64,000 nucleotides of DNA, taken from positions 1 to 64,000 of the forward strand of contig JAHEMJ010000012.1 in NCBI GenBank assembly GCA_024643725.1. The letters run 5' to 3'. The notes below the pieces were generated by a model. The model ran no database searches and was not told the origin of the DNA. It saw only the letters and a list, made by a program, of their open reading frames with translations. How positions within the stretch are numbered: position 1 is the stretch's first letter; the number at the start of each line of letters is the position of its first letter. Source of the stretch: Crocinitomicaceae bacterium (GTDB lineage Bacteria > Bacteroidota > Bacteroidia > Flavobacteriales_D > Crocinitomicaceae). The position numbers and the translations under genes are program-made. Positions 7,713 through 15,954 of this stretch are shown one piece after another.

Positions 7713-9020
7713 TTAACGAACAATTGAAAATTGCACACGGCGATTTGCCGCGTCAACCTCTAAAGTGTTTCCTGCGTATTTCGTTTCTTGTTTCCCTTTG
7801 TAGGTAATTACTAAACGACTTTTGTCTGAACCTTTTTTCGTTAAGTAATCGACCACTGCGTTCACACGTGCTTCTGAGAGTTTGTTGTTCACTTCATCAC
7901 CACCATCGATGTCCGCATGACCACTTACCGCAATTTTTTGTGCTGGATTCGCGGCCATATAACTCACTACTTTGTCCAAGATTGGATAATAGGATGCATT
8001 GATGTAGTAAGATCCTTTCACGAACATGACATCGTAAATCCCGTAGTCATTTAGGGTTTTTGCGTCTTTCTCTGGGGAGTGCTCTTCGGGACATCCTTTC
8101 ACGGTTCCTTTTACTGTTGGACACTCATCTTTTGCGTCAACGAATCCATCTCCGTCGGTATCAATGCTGTTCAAATCTGGAGCTGCTGTTGGAACGATTG
8201 TTTTTCCAGTGACATCCACCATGTTTCCTGCTGGTGTGTTTGCTTCTTGGTCTACGGCATTGATGACACCATCTTTGTCGTCATCACCTAATTTTGCTGC
8301 CGCTTCTTTCGCTTGTTTTTCCAAGGCAGCAATTCGGTTCATGTCCGCCTGATTCATACGCGGAGAGTAAGTCCAGTCTGCGTGTGTTTTTGCTTTGCCA
8401 AAATAGTAGTTGAAACCAACGGTTGCTGTTGCGTAGTATCCTGAGAATCCGCCGCCTTTAACAGGCATTGCTTCAAAGTCAAAACCATTGTTCTGACGAA
8501 TATTTCCCATAAATGAAATATCTGCATTGATGCTCAAACGCTCGTTTACTTTGTATTGAGGTGTCAGCCCGATGATTCCTTGTAACATTTCATCTACCGA
8601 ACCTTCTTTTGCACTGAACAACTCTTTTGGACCAGTAGCAAGTGTTTTGTTCCACATAGCAGCATAACCTCCACCCATGTGAAGTAGCATTCCCCAACGC
8701 GTAGTGAAGTCATTCATGTGCAATAAGTCTGTTAAGTTAAATGTTGGCTGAACAGAGATGCGCAATGCGTTGGTAGCGGGATGACCATCCGTAAAATTGA
8801 AGTGATCGAAACCTGCATCAAATTTTAACCCGACACGGTTGTTGAACATGTAACGAGAGTTCAACTCGTAATGTGTGAACTGATACACATGTGTTGTGTG
8901 GTTCGTATTGTGCATCCCATCGTGTCCTCCGATGTTGAAGCCAATTGAACATTTGTTGTAGTCTTGGGTCATCCCTAGGACAGACACCAAGCTAAAAAGA
9001 ATTCCAAATACGTATTTCAT
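7713..9020 (-). CDS. OmpA-family outer-membrane protein with thrombospondin type 3 repeats
   Basis: 435 residues from the ATG at 9020. The frame extends to a TTG at 9038, but that lies inside the promoter -7 element, which decides for the inner start. Order: signal peptide (MKYVFGILFSLVSVLGMTQ), a beta-barrel of about 200 residues, a coiled linker (ALEKQAKEAAAKLGDDDKDG), Asp-rich calcium-type repeats (DDDKDGVINAVD, DTDGDGFVDAKDECP), and a C-terminal OmpA peptidoglycan-binding domain (AVSGHADIDGGDEVNNKLSEARVNAVVDYL). It would anchor the outer membrane to peptidoglycan. The barrel is paralogous to the protein at 9106. It is transcribed alone, with its own promoter and terminator. Confidence 0.92.
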   Translation of the reverse strand: MKYVFGILFSLVSVLGMTQDYNKCSIGFNIGGHDGMHNTNHTTHVYQFTHYELNSRYMFNNRVGLKFDAGFDHFNFTDGHPATNALRISVQPTFNLTDLLHMNDFTTRWGMLLHMGGGYAAMWNKTLATGPKELFSAKEGSVDEMLQGIIGLTPQYKVNERLSINADISFMGNIRQNNGFDFEAMPVKGGGFSGYYATATVGFNYYFGKAKTHADWTYSPRMNQADMNRIAALEKQAKEAAAKLGDDDKDGVINAVDQEANTPAGNMVDVTGKTIVPTAAPDLNSIDTDGDGFVDAKDECPTVKGTVKGCPEEHSPEKDAKTLNDYGIYDVMFVKGSYYINASYYPILDKVVSYMAANPAQKIAVSGHADIDGGDEVNNKLSEARVNAVVDYLTKKGSDKSRLVITYKGKQETKYAGNTLEVDAANRRVQFSIVR

Positions 9021-9035
9021 AAGCTGTTTTTTTAA

Positions 9036-9043
9036 CAAAGATA
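9036..9043 (-). promoter_or_regulatory. Bacteroidota -7 element (TATCTTTG)
   Basis: TATCTTTG on the minus strand fits the TAnnTTTG consensus and lies 15 bases upstream of the ATG at 9020. A -33 TTG at standard spacing was not found. It decides the start codon of the OmpA gene. Confidence 0.7.
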
Positions 9044-9105
9044 AGGTTTTACGCTTACATCCGTGTTATGTCAAGTTTAAGACACAAAGCATGTGCCGAT
9101 TCCAT

Positions 9106-9750
9106 TTATTTTTTCCCTTTTTCCGAGCATTGGAAGTGATACTGCATTCCAATTGTTGCACTGGTGTACATACCAGAAAAAATCCCGTCTCGCGGAGCGG
9201 AAGAAAAGTCAAATCCATTGTCCTGCATGAAATTCCCATTGAAGTTTACTGAAGCCTGCACGGAAAACTGTTTGTTTAGTGCGTAGCTTGGATTCAGTCC
9301 AATTACCAGTTGTGGCATTTCATCTATCGACCCCTTCTGTGTTTGGAAGAGTAAGCTTGTTCCGTTTGTCATTTCCCTGTTCCACATCGCTGCATAAGCG
9401 AATCCTGCGTGCGCGTGTAGAGACCACGGACAATCCGCTTTGGACCAATCAAGCATCTCACTTACGTTAAAGCTTGCCTGGAGGGAAAATTGCAACTGAC
9501 TTGTTTTTGGCGCGCCGTCCACAAACGTAAACTGATCGAATGCACTGCCTAAACGGAAACCAAAACGCTCGTTGCACATGTGTTGGTAACTTCCATCGAC
9601 ATGGTTGATCGGTGTTGCGCTGATTTTATGTGTGCTATTGGAAGCAAAGTACTGTCCGCCAATGCTTAATCCAATGGTGTTCACTTTCGCTACTTGCGCA
9701 TTTGCAAGTAATGAAAATAGGGTAAAATAGGCGAAAATACGTGTTTTCAT
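9106..9750 (-). CDS. Outer-membrane beta-barrel protein, barrel-only paralogue of the OmpA gene
   Basis: 214 residues with a signal peptide (MKTRIFAYFTLFSLLANAQ). The body aligns to the barrel of the neighbouring OmpA protein: GFAYAAMWN versus GGYAAMWN, KGSIDEMPQLVIGL versus EGSVDEMLQGIIGL, and NFMQDNGFDFSSAP versus NIRQNNGFDFEAMP. It ends in aromatic beta-strands (GMQYHFQ) and lacks the calcium repeats and the OmpA domain, so it is a barrel-only duplicate. It has its own -7 element and is probably independently expressed. The function is unknown; a small porin or structural barrel is likely. Confidence 0.8.
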   Translation of the reverse strand: MKTRIFAYFTLFSLLANAQVAKVNTIGLSIGGQYFASNSTHKISATPINHVDGSYQHMCNERFGFRLGSAFDQFTFVDGAPKTSQLQFSLQASFNVSEMLDWSKADCPWSLHAHAGFAYAAMWNREMTNGTSLLFQTQKGSIDEMPQLVIGLNPSYALNKQFSVQASVNFNGNFMQDNGFDFSSAPRDGIFSGMYTSATIGMQYHFQCSEKGKK

Positions 9751-9765
9751 TTGTTAATTTTTGAA

Positions 9766-9773
9766 CAAATATA
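9766..9773 (-). promoter_or_regulatory. -7 element (TATATTTG) of the barrel paralogue
   Basis: TATATTTG on the minus strand, 15 bases upstream of the ATG at 9750, the same spacing as at the paralogous OmpA gene. Confidence 0.7.
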
Positions 9774-10018
9774 GCCGTTTTTTATGAATTGAGAAAAAAA
9801 GTTAAACGCTTCTTTTTTTTCATGTGAACAGGGTGTTAAATGAGCGTGATTAAGCCACTTTTATGCTTCGTTTTTTTTTTTTTTGTTTTGCGAAAAAAAC
9901 CCTGTTAAAACAAGGATTACAGCGGAATTTACACGGCGCTAACTTGGCTAAAAGACCTGTCTGTCCATGTTGACTTTAAAAAAGTGAAAATAAATAGGGT
10001 AAAATAGGCGAAAACAAC
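9774..10018. other. Divergent intergenic region before upxY
   Basis: No gene seen. It holds T-rich runs (14 T at about 9871-9884), an inverted pair AACAGGGT (9827-9834) and ACCCTGTT (9899-9906) separated by 64 bases, and a 23-base exact copy (9992-10014) of sequence at 9715-9737 inside the neighbouring gene's signal-peptide coding region. Confidence 0.6.
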
Positions 10019-10026
10019 TATATTTG
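10019..10026 (+). promoter_or_regulatory. -7 element (TATATTTG) of upxY
   Basis: TATATTTG matches TAnnTTTG and ends 15 bases before the ATG at 10042. The upstream in-frame TTG at 10024 lies inside this element and is therefore not the start. Confidence 0.75.
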
Positions 10027-10041
10027 CATAGTAAATTACTT

Positions 10042-10590
10042 ATGATTTCACTAACTACTTTAGACACGACGTCTGTATTTGTACGAAAAAAACCACTTGA
10101 ATCGAAGTGGTACGTTTTGTATACCAAGCATTTAGCTGAAAAAAAAGTATGGGAACGACTCCAATTACAGGGAGTAGAGTGCTACCTTCCAATGTTTACG
10201 ACGGTCCGACAATGGAGTGACCGAAAAAAGAAAATCGAGAAGCCTTTGATTCATTCGGTTGTGTTTATTAAGACAACGGAAGCTACTTTGAATTCGCTTT
10301 ACGCTGTTCAAGGGGTTCGGGGTGTGTTAAAATATTTAGGTCGACCAGCTGTAGTGCAGGATCAGGAAATTTTGAATTTGCGCATTTTATTGCAGGAAGT
10401 TCATGTGAATGATTTGGAACAAGTGCAGGTACAAGCGGGAGACATGGTGCAGGTTATTCATGGTCCTTTCAAAGGGATGGTGGCCTGTGCTGTACAAGTA
10501 CAAAATTCCATGCGTTTGGTCATTGAGATTAAAAACATGGGGATTGGATTTTCGGTGAACGTGCCGAAGTCCTACGTGAAGCCAATGTAA
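10042..10590 (+). CDS. upxY: UpxY-type NusG-like transcription antiterminator
   Basis: 182 residues from the ATG at 10042. The N-terminal NGN domain has WYVLYTKHLAEKKVWERLQLQGVECYLPMF, then KPLIHSVVFIKTTE and the RGVLKYLGRPAVV signature of the NusG-paralogue family, and a C-terminal KOW domain (GDMVQVIHGPFKGM). In Bacteroides, UpxY proteins bind RNA polymerase early in a capsule operon and prevent premature termination. It is the first plus-strand gene, 170 bases before gmd, with palindromes between them. It is likely to act on the plus-strand gene set that follows. A LoaP/RfaH-like role is equivalent in effect. Confidence 0.88.
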   Translation: MISLTTLDTTSVFVRKKPLESKWYVLYTKHLAEKKVWERLQLQGVECYLPMFTTVRQWSDRKKKIEKPLIHSVVFIKTTEATLNSLYAVQGVRGVLKYLGRPAVVQDQEILNLRILLQEVHVNDLEQVQVQAGDMVQVIHGPFKGMVACAVQVQNSMRLVIEIKNMGIGFSVNVPKSYVKPM

Positions 10591-10646
10591 TTCGGGGATA
10601 CCCCTGAATTTACTTGAATTCATGTCGCAAAACTGGGATTAATCCC
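10591..10646 (+). promoter_or_regulatory. Two palindromes between upxY and gmd
   Basis: TTCGGGG-ATA-CCCCTGAA (10591-10608) starts right at the upxY stop, and the perfect palindrome GGGATTAATCCC lies at 10635-10646. Neither is followed by a T-run, so they are not typical terminators. They could be a pause/antitermination site or an RNA processing structure; this is inference. Confidence 0.5.
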
Positions 10647-10760
10647 GAAAAGTTGGGTAGTCAAATGGGACTAGCCGCGGCGAAGCCATGCAAGGACAGC
10701 ACCGGATTCGTATGGAATTACACAGCTCTTTTGTCCAAGTCGCACAACAGAATTTAATAA

Positions 10761-11822
10761 ATGAAAACAGCCCTCATCACAGGAATTAACGGACAAGATG
10801 GTTCGTACCTCGCTGAATTTCTTCTTGAAAAAGGATACAAAGTACACGGAATCATTCGACGGGCGTCTTATTTTAATACCGGAAGAATTGAACATTTGTA
10901 TTTCGATGAATGGATTAAGGATATTCACGAGAAGCGTTCGCTGGAATTGCACTATGGGGACATGACGGATTCTTCTTCTTTGATTCGCATTATTCAACAA
11001 GTGAAACCAGATGAAATCTATAACCTTGCAGCGCAAAGTCATGTGAAGGTATCATTTGAGGTGCCGGAATACACTGCTGACTCCGATGCCATTGGAACCT
11101 TGCGTGTCCTGGAGGCGGTTCGCATTTTAGGAATGGAAAAAACATGCCGCATTTACCAAGCTTCTACTTCTGAGTTGTATGGTAAAGTGCAGGAAGTCCC
11201 TCAGTCGGAGACGACACCGTTCTATCCGCGCTCTCCTTATGGCGTAGCGAAGCAATATGGCTTTTGGATTACGAAAAATTACCGTGAGTCCTACGGAATG
11301 TTTGCGGTAAACGGCATCTTGTTTAACCATGAAAGTGAGCGACGCGGGGAGACGTTCGTTACCCGTAAAATCACCTTGGCGGCGAGTCGCATCAAACACG
11401 GACTTCAGCGCAAACTCTATATGGGTAACTTGGACGCACAGCGCGACTGGGGCTATGCGAAAGATTATGTGCAATGCATGTGGTTGATGTTACAACACGA
11501 CACACCGGAGGATTTCGTCATTGCGACCGGAAAAATGTACACCGTTCGTTACTTCATTGAACGGGCTTTTGCAGAAGCTGAAATTTCCATCCGTTGGGAG
11601 GGAAGCGGTCTAGAAGAAAAAGGAATCCATGCTGAGACCGGAGAAGTGCTCGTTGAAGTGGATCCAAACTACTTTCGTCCAGCAGAGGTTGAACAATTAC
11701 TCGGAAATCCAGCAAAAGCACAAACACTCCTTGGTTGGAATCCTTCACAAACTTCCGTTGAAGAATTAGTACGCATTATGATGCACCACGACTTACAATA
11801 TGTCCTTGACAAAAGACACTAA
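10761..11822 (+). CDS. gmd: GDP-mannose 4,6-dehydratase
   Basis: 353 residues. It converts GDP-D-mannose to GDP-4-keto-6-deoxymannose. The NADP motif [20 protein letters not shown] (7-26), the [13 protein letters not shown] loop, the [11 protein letters not shown] active-site segment and the Tyr160/Lys164 pair in [12 protein letters not shown] are standard, as is [19 protein letters not shown]. It overlaps fcl by 23 bases, so the two steps of GDP-fucose synthesis are coupled. No promoter was seen; it is most likely transcribed with upxY. Confidence 0.96.
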   Translation: MKTALITGINGQDGSYLAEFLLEKGYKVHGIIRRASYFNTGRIEHLYFDEWIKDIHEKRSLELHYGDMTDSSSLIRIIQQVKPDEIYNLAAQSHVKVSFEVPEYTADSDAIGTLRVLEAVRILGMEKTCRIYQASTSELYGKVQEVPQSETTPFYPRSPYGVAKQYGFWITKNYRESYGMFAVNGILFNHESERRGETFVTRKITLAASRIKHGLQRKLYMGNLDAQRDWGYAKDYVQCMWLMLQHDTPEDFVIATGKMYTVRYFIERAFAEAEISIRWEGSGLEEKGIHAETGEVLVEVDPNYFRPAEVEQLLGNPAKAQTLLGWNPSQTSVEELVRIMMHHDLQYVLDKRH

Positions 11823-12735
11823 AATCTATATTGCCGGACACCGCGGCATGGTGGGCTCAGCTGTTTGGCGTGCCTTATCTGCTGCTGGATTCACGCAACT
11901 GATTGGAAAATCCTCTAAAGAGCTGGACCTAAGAAACCAAGCTGCTGTGACTGATTTTTTTACAAGCGAAGGTCCTGAGGTGGTGATCAACGCCGCAGCA
12001 AAAGTTGGCGGTATTTTGGCGAACAATACTTTTCCGTATGCGTTCTTGATGGAGAATTTGCAAATCCAGAACAACCTGATCTCTGCCGCACATCAAAGCG
12101 GGGTCACTAAATTCATTTTCTTGGGTAGCTCTTGTATTTACCCAAAACTTGCTCCGCAACCGCTGAAAGAAGAATACTTACTTACGGCTCCGCTGGAAGC
12201 CACCAACGAGTGGTATGCGATTGCCAAAATTGCGGGCGTGAAAGCATGTGAGGCCATTCGCAAAGAGTTCGGTAAGGACTTCGTGTCGTTAATGCCGACC
12301 AATTTGTATGGACCCAACGACAACTTTGATTTACTCAGCTCACATGTACTACCAGCAATGATTCGCAAGTTTCATGAAGCGAAAAACAATGCGCACGCCA
12401 CCGTAGCACTTTGGGGCAGTGGGACACCCATGCGTGAGTTCTTGCACGTAGACGACCTTGCTCAAGCGGTGCTGTTTGCACTCCAAAACACCTTGCCTGA
12501 ACACCTCTACAATTTGGGGTCTGGCAGCGACCTCACTATTAAGGAATTGGCCTTGCTCATTCAAAAAGCGGTGGGACACGAAGGAGAAATTATGTGGGAC
12601 GACTCCAAACCCGATGGAACACCACGCAAGCTCATGGATGTCAGTAAAATGAATGCACTCGGATGGAAGGCACAGATTTCCCTGCAAGATGGCATACGTT
12701 CTACGATTGAATGGTTTGTTCAAGAAGAACGATAA
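11800..12735 (+). CDS. fcl: GDP-L-fucose synthase
   Basis: 311 residues. It performs the 3,5-epimerisation and 4-reduction of GDP-4-keto-6-deoxymannose to GDP-L-fucose. Motifs are [32 protein letters not shown], the Tyr139/Lys143 pair in [11 protein letters not shown] and [14 protein letters not shown]. The start lies inside the 3' end of gmd. The glycan therefore probably contains fucose or a derivative. A spacer of 275 bases follows. Confidence 0.96.
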   Translation: MSLTKDTKIYIAGHRGMVGSAVWRALSAAGFTQLIGKSSKELDLRNQAAVTDFFTSEGPEVVINAAAKVGGILANNTFPYAFLMENLQIQNNLISAAHQSGVTKFIFLGSSCIYPKLAPQPLKEEYLLTAPLEATNEWYAIAKIAGVKACEAIRKEFGKDFVSLMPTNLYGPNDNFDLLSSHVLPAMIRKFHEAKNNAHATVALWGSGTPMREFLHVDDLAQAVLFALQNTLPEHLYNLGSGSDLTIKELALLIQKAVGHEGEIMWDDSKPDGTPRKLMDVSKMNALGWKAQISLQDGIRSTIEWFVQEER

Positions 12736-13010
12736 AATGCATACACAGCACTTCCTGAATTTTTAAGAAGTGTGATCATCAACAAAAATTAACTTAAAAT
12801 AGCCAGTAGCTTTAAACAAAAGCGAACCTAGCGCCGCTCAAAGACAAAAGATGAAACTGCCTTCACGGACACCTTCCATTTTAACTCGCAGAAAATCAGG
12901 ACATACAAGCAACATGCCGTGTAAAGGCCATTTTTTTTTGATGAACCAAGCAACCGATGAAGCGGGATTCGCGTTATCTTTGCAGGTAGAATCAAGGCCT
13001 GAAGCATTTC
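12736..13010. other. Spacer between fcl and the transglutaminase-like gene
   Basis: No convincing gene. An overlapping frame at 12851-13150 has no recognisable family and conflicts with the better gene at 13011. The only signal seen is the -7 element at 12975-12982. Confidence 0.6.
12975..12982 (+). promoter_or_regulatory. -7 element (TATCTTTG)
   Basis: Matches TAnnTTTG, 28 bases upstream of the ATG at 13011. It suggests that the transglutaminase-like gene has its own promoter. Confidence 0.6.
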
Positions 13011-13871
13011 ATGACATTCAAAAATTTACATACCATTCGCCGCGAACTTTGGGACTATGCTCAATACCTGCTCTCCTCGAGAGCACTCAAACTGGCACAT
13101 TTCTTTTTATTCGTCCTGCTGTTTTACGTCTTGATCGAATGGCAGCATGAAGACAATTTATACGCTAACATTGGACGCATGGCACGCTACAATGCCAGTA
13201 ATCAAAACGATACAGCCATTGTGCAAGAAACGATGACCAGCATCAACAACATAATGCAAAGCCGCAGCAAACTGTTTAACGGTCATGAGCAATTGAGCCT
13301 CAAACAAGAGGTGTTGAACAGCGCTGATATTCACCTGATGTACGGCTCTGGCGCCTGCGGAGGCTATAGCATGGTCCTGGCAAGGACATTGCAGGTTTTA
13401 GGTTACGAGGTGCGCATTGGACAATTGAAAACAATTAAAGGCGGTTGGGGAGCGCATATTATTATTGAATACTATTCTCCATTGCTCCAAAAATGGATTA
13501 TGATTGATCCGCTTTTTAAGTTCATACCACGTACTCCTTCGGGATCAATGGCGAGTATAAAGTACCTTGCCAATCACTGGCTAGATTTCGAGAACCAAAT
13601 GCCCGAAGAATTTAAATCAAAATACCGCTATACCGACGTTCGCTACACCAACTGGGACAAATTTGGCGGCATCCTGAAGCCCTACCGCGCGCTAGCCAAA
13701 CTCTTCAAAGGAGAAAGCTACGCCAACACCATTTGCCTACGCATGCATAGGCTCAGTACTTTTCCGCTCTTGTTTTGGAGCATTATAGCTAGTTATGCAG
13801 GACTCTACGTACTTGGTTTTTGGCGGTGGAAAAGCAGTAAAGGTGCTTCCGCCACGGCGGAATGCCAATGA
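13011..13871 (+). CDS. Membrane-anchored transglutaminase-like protein
   Basis: 286 residues. An N-terminal membrane helix (about 28-43, FFLFVLLFYVLIEW) is followed by a domain with a papain/transglutaminase-type triad in order: Cys116 in GSGACGGYSMVLARTLQVLGY, His149 in GGWGAHIIIEYY and Asp166 in WIMIDPLF. A second helix lies near the C-terminus (about 243-262). Such proteins cleave or transfer amides; the substrate is unknown. It follows GDP-fucose genes but has its own promoter, so a link to glycan assembly is not shown. The last residues (ASATAECQ) and the TGA stop come from an intergenic repeat containing TCCGCCACGGCGGA, so the original end is lost or extended. Confidence 0.7.
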   Translation: MTFKNLHTIRRELWDYAQYLLSSRALKLAHFFLFVLLFYVLIEWQHEDNLYANIGRMARYNASNQNDTAIVQETMTSINNIMQSRSKLFNGHEQLSLKQEVLNSADIHLMYGSGACGGYSMVLARTLQVLGYEVRIGQLKTIKGGWGAHIIIEYYSPLLQKWIMIDPLFKFIPRTPSGSMASIKYLANHWLDFENQMPEEFKSKYRYTDVRYTNWDKFGGILKPYRALAKLFKGESYANTICLRMHRLSTFPLLFWSIIASYAGLYVLGFWRWKSSKGASATAECQ

Positions 13872-14210
13872 TTTAATTGCTACGCTAACAGTTCATTGTA
13901 GAGAGTAGCGTTGGTTTACATGATCCTTTAGTTTAGAGATCGAGTTAAATTTGAAAAATACCCTCTTACTTTTTTTCTGCTCAAAAAAAGTAAGCAAAAA
14001 AGGAGCTCTTCAGCTTGAAGAAATACTTCACCCTTCTTCGCTTTTTCACCATGTGGGTCCCGAAGCATTTCTTCTAGGCCCTGGGATTCAAGAGAAAAAT
14101 GATAATTCTGGACCTAGAATCCACTTCGCTAAATGTTTAACGTTTTTAGTGGAGTATAAAAGGAACCAACAAATGGGCAACTAGAAGTAGTGCCAAAAAA
14201 AGCAAATAAG
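13850..14210. repeat. Intergenic repeat cluster: GC palindrome, long hairpin element, third copy of the 370-base repeat
   Basis: Starts with the palindromic TCCGCCACGGCGGA, then TGCCAATGATTTAATTGC. From about 13955 it matches the repeats at 52797 and 56975, including a perfect 12-base-arm hairpin (CTTACTTTTTTT, loop CTGCTC) at 13965-13994, but lacks about 75 bases of the middle (the part with CGCTCAAAGCGG). The frame open at 13951-14184 is a by-product of this repeat and is not called as a gene. Confidence 0.8.
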
Positions 14211-14258
14211 ATTACTGTAGTAAGCAATAAAACACTAATTTAGCTTACTGTATTAAGC
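14211..14258 (+). promoter_or_regulatory. Tandem dyads upstream of ATPase A
   Basis: TTACTGTAGTAA (14212-14223) and GCTTACTGTATTAAGC (14243-14258) are inverted repeats whose equivalent positions are 33 bases apart. The second ends three bases before the ATG. The same arrangement precedes the ATPases at 47626 and 53992 and pgi at 55268. A likely operator pair, by inference. Confidence 0.6.
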
Positions 14259-14261
14259 AAA

Positions 14262-15455
14262 ATGGAAGTTCTTCACGAAAAGTTTTTACGTAAATTAGAC
14301 CAAACACCTTTAAATTTCTCAAGGAGTTTGATTCATGAAATTCATTGGGAGGCTCGGTTAGTTGGAATAAAAGGTGCGCGTGGTGTGGGTAAAACGACAT
14401 TGATGTTGCAATACATCAAGCAAAATTTACCCCAAGATCAATCAACCTTATATGTAAGTCTTGATAATATTTGGTTTGCGGCTAATTCCCTTATGGCCCT
14501 AACAGACAAATTCGTAAAAAGAGGAGGACGTTTTCTGTTTTTAGATGAGGTACACAAGTACCCGAATTGGTCTCAGGAACTGAAGAATATATATGATGAT
14601 TATCCTGATTTAAAAGTTGTTTTTACGGGTTCTTCTTTGTTGGAAATACTCAATGCGCGCGCTGATTTAAGTAGAAGAGCGGTAATATATTCTCTACAGG
14701 GCTTGTCGTTCCGAGAATATTTGAACCTGACACAAGGCATAAATTTACCAATCATACGTTTAGCTGAGCTTTTGGATAAGCACCAAGAATTGGCACGCGA
14801 AATACGGAAAGAGGTAGCTCCTCTGGCTCATTTTAACGCCTATTTAGAAGCTGGATATTATCCTTTTTTTCAAGAAATACCGAGCTTGTATTTAGGTAGG
14901 GTGGAAGAAGTCGTCAATTTAATACTTGAAATCGAACTCCCTTTGTTAAGAAAGGTTGAAGTAGCTTATGTTTCAAAATTGAAACAACTTTTGCAAGTGA
15001 TTGCGCAATCGGTTCCATTTATCCCAAATGTCACGAAGCTAAGTGAACGCATTGGCGTCAATCGAAATACCTTTATCACGTATTTATATTTTTTACAAGA
15101 AGCAAATTTGACGCAACACATTTATAAAGATGCGAAGGGAATAACCAAAATGCAAAAGCCAGATAAATTGTATCTAGAGAATACAAACTTACAATTTGCA
15201 CTTGGAGGCAATCACACGAATACGGGAAATCTTCGGGAGACCTTTTTTGTCAATCAACTTAATTATGCGCATACAGTTGAGTACGCAAGGGAAGGTGATT
15301 TTCTCATTGATCATACGTATACTTTTGAGGTTGGAGGAAAAAACAAAACGAATAAACAAATTCGAACAACGGATCAGAGCTTTGTTGTGGCAGACGACCT
15401 AGAAATTGGTCTTCAAGAGAAAATCCCACTTTGGTTATTTGGCTTTCTGTATTAA
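14262..15455 (+). CDS. AAA_14-family ATPase with nuclease-like C-terminus (copy A)
   Basis: 397 residues. Walker A GARGVGKTT (38-46), Walker B FLFLDEVHK (90-98, Asp94-Glu95) and the sensor VVFTGSS (118-124) define an AAA_14-type P-loop ATPase. A helical middle (VAQSVPFIPN, SERIGVNRNTFITYL) looks like a winged helix. The C-terminus has DFLIDHTYTFEVGGKNK then SFVVADDLE and IPLWLFGFLY, an arrangement like PD-(D/E)xK nucleases with the D/E-x-K part altered. The physiological role of the family is unknown. Two paralogues are at 47626 and 53992, all preceded by paired dyads. It is not an obvious polysaccharide gene and is likely an accessory or mobile gene. Confidence 0.85.
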   Translation: MEVLHEKFLRKLDQTPLNFSRSLIHEIHWEARLVGIKGARGVGKTTLMLQYIKQNLPQDQSTLYVSLDNIWFAANSLMALTDKFVKRGGRFLFLDEVHKYPNWSQELKNIYDDYPDLKVVFTGSSLLEILNARADLSRRAVIYSLQGLSFREYLNLTQGINLPIIRLAELLDKHQELAREIRKEVAPLAHFNAYLEAGYYPFFQEIPSLYLGRVEEVVNLILEIELPLLRKVEVAYVSKLKQLLQVIAQSVPFIPNVTKLSERIGVNRNTFITYLYFLQEANLTQHIYKDAKGITKMQKPDKLYLENTNLQFALGGNHTNTGNLRETFFVNQLNYAHTVEYAREGDFLIDHTYTFEVGGKNKTNKQIRTTDQSFVVADDLEIGLQEKIPLWLFGFLY

Positions 15456-15483
15456 TCCACGTGAGCTCGGTGCGGGATAATGG

Positions 15484-15500
15484 GCTTCCGCCACGGCGGA
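15484..15500. repeat. GC-rich palindromic repeat TCCGCCACGGCGGA
   Basis: TTCCGCCACGGCGGA is followed by TTGCCAATGATTTG, the same junction as at 13852. It sits between the convergent ATPase A and four-helix-bundle genes. The loop-less palindrome could act as a bidirectional RNA hairpin. Confidence 0.7.
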
Positions 15501-15548
15501 TTGCCAATGATTTGTTTGCTGCGCAAAAGGTTATTCGTTGAGGAAATC

Positions 15549-15896
15549 TTAGTGTTTTCGTTTAGCGGTAGAAATGATACGACTGAGCAATTTGCCGATT
15601 TGTTGAGACTCCGAAAGAAGAGTTTCACAATTTAAAGAATAAGCAGCTTTACAGATTTCGAGCCAATAGATCGTTTCCTCACATTCCTTAGAAGCAATTT
15701 TAAGTTTGTGAATAAAATCAGAATTGGATTCCGCGTGTTGAGCTTCACGAACATTTGCTCCAATAGAGGTTCCAGATTTCAAAAGTTGCTTGGCAATGAC
15801 AAATTTTTTCTGAGTTTCTAACTCTTGACAAAAAGACACCGTCAACAGTGCAAAGTCGAATGATTTAGTCAATAAAGGGTTCTTAGAATCAGTCAT
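15549..15896 (-). CDS. Four-helix-bundle protein (S23/IVP family), second copy
   Basis: 115 residues. It has the family pattern SFDFALLTVSFCQELE, QLLKSGTSIGANVREAQHAESNSDFIHKL and KECEETIYWLEICKAA. It belongs to a different subgroup from the gene at 5915 (GTSIGANVREAQ rather than SSNIAEGFG). Convergent with ATPase A and directly upstream (minus strand) of a large octamer repeat array. The function is unknown; the repeated co-location with tandem repeats is noteworthy. Confidence 0.87.
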   Translation of the reverse strand: MTDSKNPLLTKSFDFALLTVSFCQELETQKKFVIAKQLLKSGTSIGANVREAQHAESNSDFIHKLKIASKECEETIYWLEICKAAYSLNCETLLSESQQIGKLLSRIISTAKRKH

Positions 15897-15954
15897 AAAC
15901 AGAAAACGAAAAAAACAAATAAATATTTCCTTCGCTTCATCAGTTCAGTCATTA

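Noticed and set aside
9827..9906. Attachment site or terminator formed by AACAGGGT and ACCCTGTT
   Set aside because: Eight-base arms 64 bases apart are too weak for either claim without comparison to other sites.
12851..13150. 99-codon frame before the transglutaminase-like gene
   Set aside because: It overlaps the start of a better-supported gene in another frame and spans its promoter element.
13965..13994. Intrinsic terminator at the 12-base-arm hairpin
   Set aside because: The arm is an A/T run with no G+C stem and occurs inside a repeated element; no T-run follows the stem on the plus strand. It may still end transcripts weakly.
13951..14184. Small protein gene of 77 codons
   Set aside because: The frame lies in the dispersed spacer element that also occurs at 52.8 and 57.0 kb, where the frames differ; no conserved protein is indicated.
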